Below are positions 11,636 through 23,285 of a DNA stretch of 64,000 bases, piece after piece. Numbering within the stretch: the stretch's first letter is position 1; each line of letters begins with the position of its first letter. The DNA is taken from contig NZ_LR215023.1 in the NCBI RefSeq assembly GCF_900660615.1, forward strand, positions 620,001 to 684,000, written 5' to 3'. The notes below the pieces were generated by a model. It had not been told where the DNA came from and searched no databases. It was given only the letters and a program-made list of their open reading frames with translations. The position numbers and the translations under genes are program-made. This DNA is from Malacoplasma iowae (lineage in GTDB: Bacteria; Bacillota_I; Bacilli_A; Mycoplasmatales; Mycoplasmoidaceae).

Positions 11636-12577
11636 ATGAATTATATGATTGAAGATTTTTATTTAAAAGTAGATGATATACATCACATCTATTGTTGAAC
11701 AGCAGGAAATAAAAATGGTATTCCTGTTTTATATGTTCATGGTGGCCCTGGTGGAAATACATCAAAAGATAGTTTGAAATATTTTGATTTAAATAAATTT
11801 TATGTTATTTTATTTGATCAAAGAGGATGTGGAAAAAGTCATCCAAGATTTTGTATTGAAAACAACACCACAAACGATCTTGTATTAGATATTGAAATGT
11901 TAAGAAAACATTTAAACATTGATAAATGAATTATATTTGGAGGAAGTTGAGGAAGCACATTATCTCTAGTATATGCTATTAACTATCCAGAAACAGTTAA
12001 AGGACTTATTTTAAGAGGCGTTTTTTTAGGTGAAAAAAACGATTGAAACTGATTGTTAGATAGTGGTGCATCTTATTATTACCCAGAATATTATAAAAAA
12101 TTCATATCTTTTAATAATTTGTTTAATTCTAATAATACAATTTCAAATTATTATAAGTTATTAACTAGTGATGAATTTGAATCAATTAAGTATTTTGCAG
12201 CAAGATCATGAGCAGAATGAGAAGCCATTATGTTAAATTTAAAACCTAATTTTAAAGAAATTGATAATATGTCAGATGAAGAATGTTATCAAATAGCTTT
12301 AATGGAATGTCATTATGCAATTAACAATTCTTTTTTAAATTGAAATGATTTTATTATTAATAATGTATATAAAATAAAAGATATTAAAACATTTATAGTT
12401 CACGGAAGATATGATTTAATATGTAGGCCAAGTGAAGCTTATAAATTATTTTATTGTATGAATAATGCATCGATTAAATTTACATGTGCTGGACATTCTG
12501 GATTTGAGTATGAAACTAAAAAAGAATTAACAATCGCATTGAATTGATTTGTTAATAATTCTGATAATAATTTATAA
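11636..12577 (+). CDS. pip: Proline iminopeptidase (alpha/beta hydrolase)
   Basis: A 313-residue protein of typical length for prolyl aminopeptidase (S33 family), which removes N-terminal proline from peptides. The oxyanion-hole motif HGGPGG is near residue 34, the nucleophile elbow GGSWGS near 101, the acidic residue in HGRYDLI near 259 and the histidine in AGHSGFE near 286. FDQRGCGKS near 60 is also characteristic. It is cytosolic (no signal peptide) and suits an organism that lives on host peptides. It is monocistronic, with a terminator farther downstream. Confidence in the family is high. Confidence 0.92.
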
Positions 12578-12793
12578 TATGTTGTTATTTTATTAAGTAT
12601 CCATTAATAAAAAAAATAATTATTGATGTCACAACAGTTGTTATTAAAGACTAATTAAATCTTTTTAAATAAAATTTGGTAAAGCTACAATTAATGTTAA
12701 TCTATTTCAAATTATTAAATTGAAATATAGAAAATTAATTTAATGTTTTTTTGAAATAATGATTAGATATATTAATTGTCTATAAACAAAACT

Positions 12794-12827
12794 AACTAGA
12801 TCACTATTGATCTAGTTTTTTATTTTA
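12794..12827 (+). terminator. Terminator in the spacer after pip
   Basis: The stem AACTAGATCA / TGATCTAGTT with loop CTAT (12794-12817) is followed by TTTATTTTAC. It lies 217 nt after the pip stop; the bases between (12578-12793) contain no recognisable gene. Confidence 0.8.
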
Positions 12828-12970
12828 CATATTGTTATTTTATTTGTTCTTATTAAAAAGAATTTATCTACTTGTTAAAAAAACTTTTAGAACATACTAA
12901 TAATAGGAATTAATTTTTAATTGATTAAATTATTAATAAAAATAAATAACGCAAAATAAATAATAGTACT

Positions 12971-12989
12971 ATACTATATAATATAGTAT
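12971..12989 (+). promoter_or_regulatory. Palindromic promoter/operator of the oxidoreductase operon
   Basis: ATACTATATAATATAGTAT is a perfect 9-1-9 inverted repeat that contains the -10 box TATAAT (12977-12982). The ribosome binding site AAAGGAGG follows before the ATG at 13016. A dyad over the -10 box is where a repressor dimer could bind. The remaining bases 12828-12970 are AT-rich and empty. Confidence 0.5.
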
Positions 12990-13015
12990 TATATTTTATA
13001 TATAAAGGAGGTTAT

Positions 13016-14581
13016 ATGAACACAATTAAATATGATGCTGTTGTAATAGGTGCTGGTAATGGTGGACTAGTATCTGCTACAAGGATGGCAAAATATGGGA
13101 TGAAAGTTCTTTTAGTTGAACAACATAATGTTCCAGGTGGATTTGCAAGTAGTTTTGTAAGAGGAAGGTTTGAATTTGAACCAGCATTACATGAATTAGG
13201 TGCAGTAGGTAACAAAAACAATCCTGGTTATATTTATCAGTTGTTTGATGAATTAGGTGTAAATGATCTTGTAACATGACATGAAGTTAAAGAAGCATTT
13301 ACAATAGTTTTAAAAGAAAACAATCAAGTAAAAGAATATAGTTTCCCTTTTGGTAGAGAAGCATTCGCAAGAAAACTTGATGAGTATGACAAGGGCTGTT
13401 ATAAAGAAGTTTTAAGATTTATAGATTTGTGTACTGAAATATATGATGCTTTTTTATGACTAGAATTTAATAAAGGAAAAGCAAATCAAAAAGAATTAAA
13501 ACAAAAATTTCCAAATTTTTTAAGTAGTGGTAGTTACACATTAAAACAAGTATTAAATACTTTTAAATTATCAAAATTTGCAAAAAATATTTTATCAGCT
13601 TATTGAACATACTTAGGTGAACCACCAGAAATTTTAGATTTCACTTTATATGGTGTTATGTTTTCAGAATATATCAATTATTCAGCTTATATTCCTGGTT
13701 GTAGAAGTCATGAAATATCTAGTGCTTTGGTAACAAAATTTCAAGAATATGGTGGTGAAGTTTGATTTAACACAAAAGCAACAAAAATAGTTGTTGAAAA
13801 CTATAATATTAAAAAAGTTATTACAACTAAAGGTGAAATTGAAACTAATATTGTTATTGCAAATTGTTCACCTAACATAGTTTATGGTGAATTAATTGAT
13901 AAAGATAAGGTTCCACCACGTGATAACAAATTAGTAAATTTTAGAAAATTAAACAAACAAGGATTTAGTTTTTATATAGGTCTTAACATTAGACCTGAAG
14001 ATTTAAAGTTAAAAGATTATTCTTATTTTATGTATTCTGGTTTAAATCAAGATCGTAATTATGAAAACATAAAAAGCATTGAAAAAAATAATGAATATAT
14101 TGTTGTTATTTTAAATAATGTAGTAAAAGATGCATCACCAGATGGAACATGTATTATGTCTTTCACAACACTTTATGAAGATGCTTGAAATGATGTTAAG
14201 GATGTAGATTATTTCAAAACAAAAGAAAAAATCGCTTATAAAATGATTAAAGATTTTGAAGAAAAAATGAATGTTAACATCATGGATCACATAGAAGAAA
14301 TAGAAATTGCAACACCAATTACATTTGCAAGATATACAGGGGTAAAAAATGGTGTTATCTATGGTTATTCTGATAACAAAAGTGATGCAATAATTTCTAG
14401 ATCAAAATTTATGGACAATGACATAAATGTTAAAAATCTATTTTTTGCTGGTGGATATTCTTTTAGAGCTCATGGTTATTCAACAACATATAAATCAGGT
14501 GATATAGCTGGTAAAAAAGCTTATGGAAAACATATGGAGGCTTTTGTAAATGCAAAATCAAAAAAAGAAAATACTTTATAA
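13016..14581 (+). CDS. CrtI/RETSAT-like FAD-dependent oxidoreductase
   Basis: The product has 521 residues. The N-terminus holds the dinucleotide-binding fold VVIGAGNGGLVSATRMAKYG followed by LLVEQHNVPGGFASSF, the signature of the phytoene desaturase/retinol saturase group. The C-terminus has NLFFAGGYSFRAHG and YKSGDIAGKKA, the usual second FAD-contact region. These enzymes saturate, desaturate or isomerise polyene lipids. No other carotenoid gene is visible, so the substrate is unknown; a host sterol, retinoid or unsaturated lipid is possible. The following gene overlaps its end by 32 nt and encodes a ferredoxin-type reductase that could supply electrons. Confidence 0.83.
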
Positions 14582-15761
14582 AAAAAGTCCATTCCTTTTT
14601 ATGGACTTGTTAAAAACTAAAAAAATGAACCTTAAAAGAAATGAGCTTGTCGATAAACAAAATGTAAGAAATATTAAAACCAAATATTATGTAAATGAAT
14701 TAGCTAATTCACTTCATCCTAAAGAACATGATTTAAAAATCATTGATATCATAGATGTTTCAAGCGACACTAAAACTTTTGTTTTACAACCAACAACAAA
14801 TCACGCAGCATTTTTTAGAGCTGGACAATACATAAGTATTAGTGTTAATATTGATAACTATTTAATAAGCAGACCATACTCTTTGTCTTGTTCACCACTT
14901 GATGCTAAAAATAAAAACATTTATCAAATAACTATAAAAAGAAAACCTAATGGTTATGTTTCAAATTATATGTTAGACAAAGTTAAAAAGGGTGACATGA
15001 TTAAATCAACTGGTCCACAAGGTGATTTTTATTACACTTTTTTAAGAGATAAAAAACATGTTGTAGCTATTGCTGGTGGATCTGGAATTACTCCATTTTT
15101 GTCAATGGCAAAATCAATTGTTGAAAATGTTGAAGATTTTAATTTAACAATTTTATTTGGTAACAGAACGTCAAAAAATATTTTATTTTTAGAAGAACTT
15201 GATAACTTACAAAAACTAAGTAATGGTAGAGTAAAAGTTGTCCATGTTTTATCTGAAGAGAAAAATAGTAAATATGAAAATGGTTTTATAGATAGTAAAA
15301 TTATTCAAAAATATTGTGATGTTAATAACTCATCTTTCTTTGTTTGTGGTCCTAAGGTAATGTACAAATTTGTAAGAAAAACTTTACATGAACTAAATGT
15401 AAAAGAAAAATTCATCAGATGTGAAGCATCTAACGAAATTGGAAACCCAAAGAATTATGAAGATTATGTTAACGAAGGAAATAAAACTTCATACAATATT
15501 AAAATTAACCAAAATGGAAAAGTTTTATTAATAAAAGCTAGAGCTGATGAAACTATTCTTGTAGCTTTACAAAAAGCTAAAATATCATTATTAAGTAATT
15601 GCTTAAGCGGACAATGTTCTTGATGTAGGGTTAAATTAATTAGCGGGAAAGTATACTACCCCAAATCTTTTGCTAACTTAAGAAAAGCTGATAGCAAAAA
15701 CAAAATATTCTATACATGTAGTAGCTTTCCTGTAACTGATCTTGAAATTAGCACATTATAA
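14550..15761 (+). CDS. Ferredoxin-NAD(P) reductase with C-terminal [2Fe-2S] domain
   Basis: This 403-residue protein has an FAD-binding barrel with RPYSLS near residue 110, an NAD(P)-binding domain with AGGSGITPFLS near 174 and FVCGP near 266, and a C-terminal plant-type ferredoxin domain with NCLSGQCSWC (C-x4-C-x2-C) and a distant Cys in YTCSS. The layout is that of oxygenase/reductase electron-transfer proteins. The start at 14550 has GGAGG nine bases upstream, inside the end of the flavoprotein gene, which shows tight coupling. I infer that it feeds electrons to the CrtI-like enzyme. The first 45 residues are basic and without clear domain. Confidence 0.88.
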
Positions 15762-16264
15762 AACATTTTTAAATTATTATTTTTTAGAAATTATATTCAA
15801 TAAATATAGTTAGTCATTGATTCTTATAATATTCTCTCTTTTTACCTCTTTAAATTCTTGTCTCTAATTATTAGTTATTGATATAAATTAACCTAAACAA
15901 TTAATATTTATAAATATCTAGTTCTCTTTGATTAAGTAATCATTATATTTTATATTTTAAATGATGCTAATAGATCAATTTTAAGGGTGTGTGTTTATTT
16001 TTATAAACACACACTTTTATAATTATGTTTAAAATTGATATATTTATTTTTATTAAATTTAATTAACCTTTTCTTAATTAAAGAAAAATTTAGTAAAAAT
16101 ATAAAAGAGAACAAACTAAATTATTATTTCAGAAAAATAAATTATTTTTTGAATATTATTTTTTTTAAAAAAATATAAAAATTATATTTTTTATTTTTGA
16201 TAAAATACTGGTTTTGTTATTACTATCTTTTATAATGAAAAAAAATGAAAGTGAGATTGTTTGA
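15762..16264. other. Gene-free spacer with terminator
   Basis: No coding sequence is visible. The only clear element is the terminator hairpin at 15987-16018. The part after 16019 is AT-rich and should hold the promoter of the following lipoprotein gene, but no convincing -35/-10 pair stands out. Confidence 0.5.
15987..16018 (+). terminator. Strong hairpin terminator
   Basis: A 12-bp perfect stem GTGTGTGTTTAT / ATAAACACACAC with loop TTTT is followed by four T. It lies 226 nt after the reductase stop. Confidence 0.75.
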
Positions 16265-17498
16265 ATGATTAAAAAAAGAAAAAACAAAAGGCTTTTGATG
16301 GGATTATGTTTAACTCCATTATTAGCAACATCAGCAATTGCTATTCCGTTTGTGTTAACTTCTTGTACTAAGAAAACTAACAGTAACACCAAAGTTGGTC
16401 AAATAAAATTTGAAACAACAGTTAATAAAGTACAAACAAGAAAAGGTGATGTTCCAACTACTTTGGAAGTATTAGATCCAAACTTTAATGAAAATGCTTT
16501 AATGGATGCTGAAAAAAACATTTAAATCAAAATTAAATGTGTCAAATTTACAAAGAGACTTTGATGAAGTTTTAACAAAGTTTTATAAAACTTATGAATT
16601 TGAATATGAAAAAGATTCTAACAAATCAAAATTAGATAGTGATTTAGAAGTAGAAGCTGAAATTGAAAGAATTAAAGTTTTATCAATTGATACTAATAAT
16701 TTAACAGCTACTCTTAATGTTACATATGAAGTCGAAGTAGATGGTGAAAAAGAATTTGAAGGATATAAAGATCAAACAAAAACTTTAAAATTAACACCTA
16801 AATTTGCAACAACTACTGAAATAGAAGGTATCAAGGCAATGTTATTAGCAAAAGGAGATATTGATGATGGTGATAACACAAATTCTTTTGAAGCAGATGT
16901 TGATGATTTAATAGAATTGTACATGGGCGATGATGATGATAAAAGTATCTTTGGACAAGTTGGGTTAATAACTCAAGAGTCAAAATATGGTGGTTTATTA
17001 GGGTATGAAATTAGAATTTCAGATTTGAAATTTAATCCATCTGAATTTGGAACAGGATTAAAATTAGCTAATAAACCTTTAACAGGCGATGAAGATTTAT
17101 TTGCTCCAAGTACTGTAATAAGAGATTTTTATATTCCAACTGAATCAATTGTAACTTCACAAAATATTGATCTTACAATAGATTACAATAAGATAACAAA
17201 ATACACAAAAACACAAGTTAAGTCAATAACCAAAGCAATTAAAGATGAAGCAGTAACACCAAGTCCTGAAAAAAATACTGAAATAACATTAAATGACATT
17301 TTGTTAAAAGAATTAACAAAAGAACAAGCAAGTATTATTGAAAGTGTAAGTGTTAGTGATGCTGAAAATACTAATGATTTATTAATTAATGTTACTATTA
17401 AAAATTCTGATGAAGATCCAATGCCAAGTATTGTTGTTATTGGAGTTGATGGTAATTGATTAAAATCTGAAACACCTTCTACATCAATAAATATTTAA
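16265..17498 (+). pseudogene. Lipoprotein gene with a frameshift in a poly-A run
   Basis: The first frame encodes a prolipoprotein: basic start MIKKRKNKR, a hydrophobic core and lipobox VLTSC with the cysteine at residue 34. It runs into TAA at 16523-16525. A second frame continues without gap to TAA at 17496-17498 with an acidic, repeat-poor extracellular domain. The two join if the A7 run at 16512-16518 is read as A6, giving one protein of about 410 residues. So this is either a phase-variable (slipped-strand) lipoprotein now off, a decayed gene, or a sequencing error in a homopolymer. The function of the outer domain is unknown. Confidence 0.8.
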
Positions 17499-17532
17499 CA
17501 AAATTAAATAATTAACTTTAACATTTTAAATT

Positions 17533-17566
17533 AAAAGCACTAGATAAAGAGATAGTGCTTTTTTTC
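17533..17566 (+). terminator. Terminator after the lipoprotein
   Basis: The stem AAAGCACTA / TAGTGCTTT (17534-17542 with 17553-17561) encloses an 10-nt loop and is followed by a run of T. It lies 35 nt after the stop codon. Confidence 0.85.
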
Positions 17567-17711
17567 ATTTAATATCTTATTTATTTTTAAAATAAATATA
17601 TGGTTAAAATAGTCATTAATTATATATTAATTTTTATCTTAATTATTTAATTTATAAAACTAATTAAATGTATAATTTTAGTGGTAATCAGCTTTATTTT
17701 TGAGAGGAAAT

Positions 17712-18365
17712 ATGAAAAAAGATAATAATAAAAAAGCTTTTTTTACTAGCCCAATGATTATATTATTGATTATTAGTATATCATGATTGGTAATAGGTTT
17801 ATTGCTAGGAATTTTTTATGATTTCTTTTTTTTATTTGGAGGAAAAGGAACATTTGATACAACTACTGGAACACTAACAGGTTATTATAAAGTTTTTAAT
17901 GAAAAAATATTTGTATTCAAATTTATGGGTATATTTACTCAATTATCTGTTTTACATACACACGCATTAGTTTTAGGTTTTATTGTAAATTTGGTATTTT
18001 TGATATTAGAAAAATTGTTTACTATATCTTATAAAAAAAGATTTTTTATATCATCAATTGTTTTATACAATATTGGTTTACTATTACTTTTAATTTTCAT
18101 GTTAATAAGAGGTATAGATGCAGTTTTTGGAATTGAATATATAAAAACACAAATTAATAATGGCACTAACAATGCTAATGGTCCTTGAACTTTTGTTATA
18201 ACTAATAAAAATCCATATAAATCATTAAGTTCAAGTCTTACAGCAATACCACATATTATTATAGCAGTTGGATTAATTCACATGTTAGTTTGCATATATA
18301 AATCTGTTAAAAAATTTGTTCAAAATAAAAAAGAAAATTCTAACAATAATTTAACTATTTCATAA
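17712..18365 (+). CDS. DUF2871-like integral membrane protein
   Basis: The product has 217 residues with about five hydrophobic segments. The core QLSVLHTHALVLGF near residue 76 and the later LYNIGLLLLLIFMLIRGI match DUF2871 proteins of Firmicutes, whose function is unknown; conserved histidines inside the membrane may bind metal or haem, which is speculation. It is longer than the usual family member because of an extra loop (about residues 140-175, NNGTNNANGPWTF) and a last membrane segment. AGAGGA upstream is the ribosome binding site. folC starts 21 nt downstream and may be co-transcribed. Confidence 0.72.
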
Positions 18366-18386
18366 TAAAAATATTATATTGTTTAT

Positions 18387-19481
18387 ATGAAATATAATAA
18401 GATAGATTTTAAAAAGAAAAACACACCTTTTGCCTATAACGATTTTATTGCTATAGGTAATTTTTTTAAATGAAATTTTAATTTTAAAACCATATATGTT
18501 ACAGGAACAAATGGTAAAGGTTCAAATTGTAAATACATTCATGATGAATTAGTAGCTAATGGTTATAAAGTTGGTGCTTTTACATCTCCTCACATAATGA
18601 ATGTTAATGAAAGAATTATTATTAATGGAAAACCTATTTCTAATAGAAAAATGGACAAACTTCATAAAAGATTAAAGGTTAGTTTTCCAACATTTAATTT
18701 TGGATGATTTGATACGCTTTTTTTTATAGCAATAATGTATTTCCATCAAAAAAAAGTTGATGTTGCTATTTTTGAAGCTGGAATTGGGGCTAAAAAAGAT
18801 ATAACAAATTTTATTAATCATGATTATTCAATAATTACTTCTATTGGTATAGATCATCAAGATGTATTAGGCAATTCTATAAAAGAAATTGCTGAAGATA
18901 AAAGTTATGCAATCAAAGAAGGTAGAATAACATATATAACAGATGACATCAGTGATGATGTTTTGGATATTTTTATTTCTAAATCAAAATTATTTAACAC
19001 TAAATTAAATATTGTTAAAACAGATAAAACTACATATAAAACTATTAATGAATCTATTTCTAAAACATTTTTAAAAAACGAATTTAAGATAAAAGATTTT
19101 AAATCTAATTTTACATCTCCTAATGGAAGAATGGAAAGTTTTTACATTAATAAAAATAAATGCTATCTAGATGTTTCACATAATGTTCAAGCATTTAAAA
19201 AAACATTTGAATACATTAAAGAAAAAAATATAATAATTGATCAAATTGTTTTATCTTTATCAAAAGACAAAGATTACAATGAAATTTTTAATTTATTAAA
19301 ACAGTTTAAACTTCAAATATATTGCTATCAAAATAATGGTTTAAAACCATTAGAAATTGAAAAATATGACAATAATTTTGTAAGAATTAATGATTTAAAA
19401 TCATTTTTAAAAAAAATAAACAAACCAACATTATTTATTGGTTCGTTTTATTTTGTAAATGATATTTTAAAAATAATTTAA
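18387..19481 (+). CDS. folC: Folylpolyglutamate synthase
   Basis: This 364-residue Mur-ligase-type enzyme adds glutamate to tetrahydrofolate in the cytosol. The P-loop YVTGTNGKGSNCKYI is near residue 36, followed by AFTSPHIMNVNERI, which binds the folate. VAIFEAGIGAKKDITN and SIGIDHQDVLG give the metal-binding glutamate and histidine; YLDVSHNVQAFKKT is the C-terminal-domain motif (usually DGAHN, here DVSHN). It is shorter than the E. coli enzyme (about 420) but normal for mycoplasmas. It ends 1 nt before the convergent permease. It fits with fhs elsewhere in the window (one-carbon metabolism). Confidence 0.92.
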
Positions 19482-19482
19482 T

Positions 19483-20838
19483 TTATTTATCTATTTTGTT
19501 TTTATTTAATTTCTTTTTATTATTCATAAAAACAATTAAATAAATAATAAATCCAATGGATAAAAATCCAAAATAACTTGTTATTACTATAGTATTATTA
19601 ATAGTTCATTTTTCATTCAATATGAATGGGAAAATATAAAATAATAATGTTGCAAATATAAATAAAGAACCAAGTATATAAACTATGATTTCTCATAATG
19701 GAATCTTATCAATTTTCTTTTTAAAATGTAATATTAAAGCAATTATAAAAGTAAATATATATTGCAATAAAAATGCAATAGAACCTATGCTTATAACTGA
19801 TTCAAAGAAATTGTTAAGATTTAGAAAAGTCGGAATAACCCAAAATAAAATTAATGATATTATTGTTATTATTGAATTAAATCAGATAGCATTTTTATAT
19901 TCATTATTTTTATTCTTTTTTGACAATCAACCAAAGATATAACCATCATCACTTAATGCTACTATCTTTCTTGCAGTAGATATATTTATGGATATTTTTG
20001 ATGAAACGCCATTAAAAATTAATCCAATAACAAAAATAATTATTCCAGTATTCATAAATACTAAACTAAATATTTGACTAAAATTGCTAATGTTTGAATT
20101 ATTAATTCCAAGCATAATGATATAAAAAATAAAGTAAAAAGAAATTATAAACGCAAATGAGATCATTAAAATTTTTCTAAAATTATTAAACTTAACATCT
20201 TTAGCCATACTTGAAACATCTTCAAATCCACCAAAAGCATACATAAATGCAAGTATTGTTGAAAATATTGTATAAGTTGTTATTTGATTATTTGTTGTAA
20301 TATTTGAAACAAAGTTGTTTTGAATTATAGACAAGTATAAACTAATACCCATTCCTAAAGCTAAAATAACCCATTTGACAATTGCTGAAATTAAAATTAT
20401 TTTTTTATTCAACTTTAATCCAAGTGTTGAAATTAAAACTAAAACAATAAAGAATAATATTGATACAAGTCTTATTATTCAAATTATTTTTTCATCAGTT
20501 GTTAAAAAACTTGCAGCATCAGCTAAAAATAATGGAGCAGTACTTGCAAGGATTGGTCCTTGCATATATTGATTTCATCCTAAAAAGAAACTGAATAATT
20601 TATTGTTAAGTTTTTTGGAATAAGAATAAGTTCCACCATAATCTTCTTTAAAAGAATTTGTTAACCTTGAATAAACTAAACTAACTGCAAATGTTATAAA
20701 ACCAGTTGTTAGCAAAACTATTATTCCAAATATATTAAGTTTAACTAATGAAATAATTGTGGTTAAAAAACCAAATCCGACAATGTAATTTATAGTAAAA
20801 AAAGTAAAAGATTTTTCATTAAAATTTTTATTAGACAC
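19483..20838 (-). CDS. APC-family amino acid permease
   Basis: A 451-residue protein (TGA as Trp twice) with about 12 hydrophobic segments. The N-terminal region INYIVGFGFLTTIISL and YGGTYSYSKKL, plus AFGGFEDVSSMAKD in the sixth segment, are the pattern of the amino acid/polyamine/organocation superfamily. It imports amino acids at the cell membrane; the substrate cannot be told. It is convergent with folC with only one base between the stops, and no separate terminator is visible. Its leader (20839-20930) contains alternative hairpins. Confidence 0.88.
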
Positions 20839-20861
20839 AAAAACTCCTTGAGTAAAGATAT

Positions 20862-20923
20862 TGTTTGCAAAGAGTTAAGAACTAATAAAAACCCTTTGCT
20901 GTTATTTAATAAAACAACAGCAA
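20862..20923 (-). promoter_or_regulatory. Hairpins in the permease leader
   Basis: On the minus strand the permease mRNA would contain TTGCTGTT ... AACAGCAA (20896-20923). The CAAAGG/CTTTG sequences at 20868-20900 could form a competing stem, GCAAAG with CTTTGC. This is the geometry of an attenuator, but no T-box signature (AGGGTGG) is present. The function is inferred. Confidence 0.3.
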
Positions 20924-21023
20924 CAACAATTTAAGTTGTGAAAATTTATAAGTTTTTTTATCATAGTATGAATTATGATATCACAATTTAAAAAATATTG
21001 TATATAAATAATTATTAATAAAA

Positions 21024-21050
21024 TTATCACTCTTAGCATTAAAGTGCTAA
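21024..21050 (+). promoter_or_regulatory. CIRCE element (HrcA operator) of clpB
   Basis: TTATCACTC - 9 nt - AAGTGCTAA differs from the CIRCE consensus TTAGCACTC-N9-GAGTGCTAA at one base in each arm. It lies 43 nt before the clpB start. The heat-shock repressor HrcA binds CIRCE, so clpB is expected to be induced by heat or protein damage. Confidence 0.93.
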
Positions 21051-21093
21051 AATTATGTATAATATAAATAACTTATATACTGGAGGTAGTTAT

Positions 21094-23226
21094 ATGGAAA
21101 TAAATTTTGAACCAACAAATGATAAAGATGTATTAAAAAAATATGCAAGAAATTTAAATGAAGAAGTTGCAACTAACAAACTTAATAATATTATTGGTAG
21201 AGAATCTGAAATTAGAAGATTAATTGAAATATTATCTAGAAAAGAAAAAAACAATCCTGTTTTAATAGGAGAACCAGGGGTTGGTAAAACAGCTATTGTT
21301 GAAGGTTTTGTGAGAAGAATAATTTCAAAAGATGTTCCAGACAACTTAAAAAATTGTGTTGTTTATGAAGTTAATTTATCATCGATAATAGCTGGAGCAA
21401 GTTTTCAAGGTCAATTTGAAAAAAGAATGAATGATCTAATTAATGAAGCTAAAAAGAAAGATGGTAATGTAATATTATTCATTGATGAAATTCACCAACT
21501 TATGGGAATGGGTAAAGCTGGATCAAGTTCTGGAATGGATGCTGCAAATATTATTAAACCAATGATGGCTAGAGGCGAAATTAAAATAATTGGCGCAACT
21601 ACACTTAATGAGTATAGACAATATATTGAAACTGATGGTGCATTGGAAAGAAGGTTCCAAAAAATACTTGTTGAAGAACCAACACCAACAGAAGCTTTAG
21701 CTATTATGAGAGGTTTAAAAGAAAAATGAGAAATTTTTCATAATGTAAGAATAAATGATAATGCATTAGTTGCGGCTGTTAAATTATCAGAACGTTATAT
21801 TTCAGATAAATACTTACCAGACAAAGCAATTGATTTAATCGATGAAGCAGCAGCTAAAATAAAAACAGAAGCTCATAGTGCGCCAGTTGAACTTGATAGT
21901 ATAAATAGAAAAATATTTTATCTTGAAACTGAAAGAATAGCTATTCAAAAAGATGAGAAATCAAATCAAAATGATGAAAGATTAAAAAATATCGAAAAAG
22001 AACTATTAGTTCTAAAAAAACAACAAGAAGAATTAAACAAAGAATGACTTGCACAAAAAGAACAACAAACAAAATTAAGTCAATTAAAACAAGACATAGA
22101 AGAAAGTAATAGAATGATTGAACTAAACCAAGCAAAAGGTGATTATGAAAAAGCATCTAAACTAATGTATGTTGTTATTCCAACGCTTCAAAAACAACTA
22201 GAAAATTTAGAAGATGAAATATCTAAAAATAAAAATATTTTAATTAAAGATTTTGTTGATGATGTTGATGTTGCAGAAATAATCTCAAGAATGACTAAAA
22301 TTCCTTTAGATAAAATTTTTGAAAAAGAACAAGACAAATTAAAAAATCTTAAAGCAAATCTTTTAAAAAGAATCAAAGGACAAGACGAAGCTGTTACAGC
22401 AGTTGTTAATACAGTTTTAAAAAACCGTGTTGGTATAAATAACCCAAATAGACCAATTGGATCATTTTTATTTGTTGGTCCAACTGGTGTTGGTAAAACA
22501 GAACTTGCAAAAGCATTAGCAGATAATTTATTTAATTCAGAAAAAGCAATGATAAGACTTAATATGAGTGAGTATATGGAAAAACACTCTGTTTCAAGAT
22601 TAATTGGAGCTCCTCCTGGATATGTTGGTTATGATCAAGCTGGTGAACTTAGTGAAGGTGTTAGAAGAAAACCTTATTCAATTGTCTTACTTGATGAAAT
22701 TGAAAAAGCTCACCCAGATATATTAAATATTCTTTTACAAATTCTTGATGATGGTATGTTAAAAGATTCACATGGTAGAAACATTAATTTTAAAAATACA
22801 ATTATTATAATGACATCAAATGTTGGAAGTTTATCTATAATTGAAAACAAAATGGACATTTTTGAAAAAGAAATGAAAGTAGCTTTTAAACCAGAATTCA
22901 TTAATAGAATTGATGAAATAGTTAAATTTAACCAAATATCAACTAGTGTGGCAAGAGAAATAACAATTAAAATGTTAGATCAATTAGGTGAAAGATTAAA
23001 AGAAAATAAATATGATATTAAATTTAGTGATTCTTTAATTGATTATATTGTTAAAAATGGATACCAAAAAGAATATGGTGCAAGACCAATAAATAGATTT
23101 ATACAAAAAAATGTTGAAAACGCTATAACTGAATATGTTTTTGATGGTTTAATCAAACAAAATGTTAGTTGTGTTTTAGATTATAGTTCAGACGAAAACA
23201 AAGTTGTAATTAAAAAACATTCTTAA
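21094..23226 (+). CDS. clpB: ClpB disaggregase, short form without N-domain
   Basis: The product has 710 residues, against about 860 for E. coli ClpB. The first ATPase starts almost at once (Walker [10 protein letters not shown] near residue 59, Walker [12 protein letters not shown] near 127). A coiled-coil middle domain follows at about 300-400, then the second ATPase (GPTGVGKTE near 463, [13 protein letters not shown] near 510) and the C-terminal D2 region. The substrate-binding N-domain is missing, as in other mycoplasmas. ClpB rescues aggregated protein in the cytosol. The ATG at 21094 follows TGGAGG; an in-frame ATG at 21055 lacks a ribosome site and lies just after CIRCE. Confidence 0.96.
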
Positions 23227-23258
23227 TAAAAACAAAATATTTTATAATATTTTCATTT

Positions 23259-23285
23259 AAAGAGAGAATAATCTCTCTTTTTTTG
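23259..23285 (+). terminator. Terminator of clpB
   Basis: The stem AAAGAGAGA / TCTCTCTTT (23259-23280) has loop ATAA and is followed by TTTTG. It is 32 nt downstream of the clpB stop. Confidence 0.9.

Noticed and set aside
13012-13277. Two minus-strand frames across the start of the CrtI-like gene
   Set aside because: The plus frame has the strong GxGNGG motif and a ribosome site; the minus frames are shadows.
21055-21093. Upstream ATG for clpB at 21055
   Set aside because: It lies directly behind CIRCE without a ribosome site; ATG 21094 has GGAGG at the right distance and begins at the homologous position.
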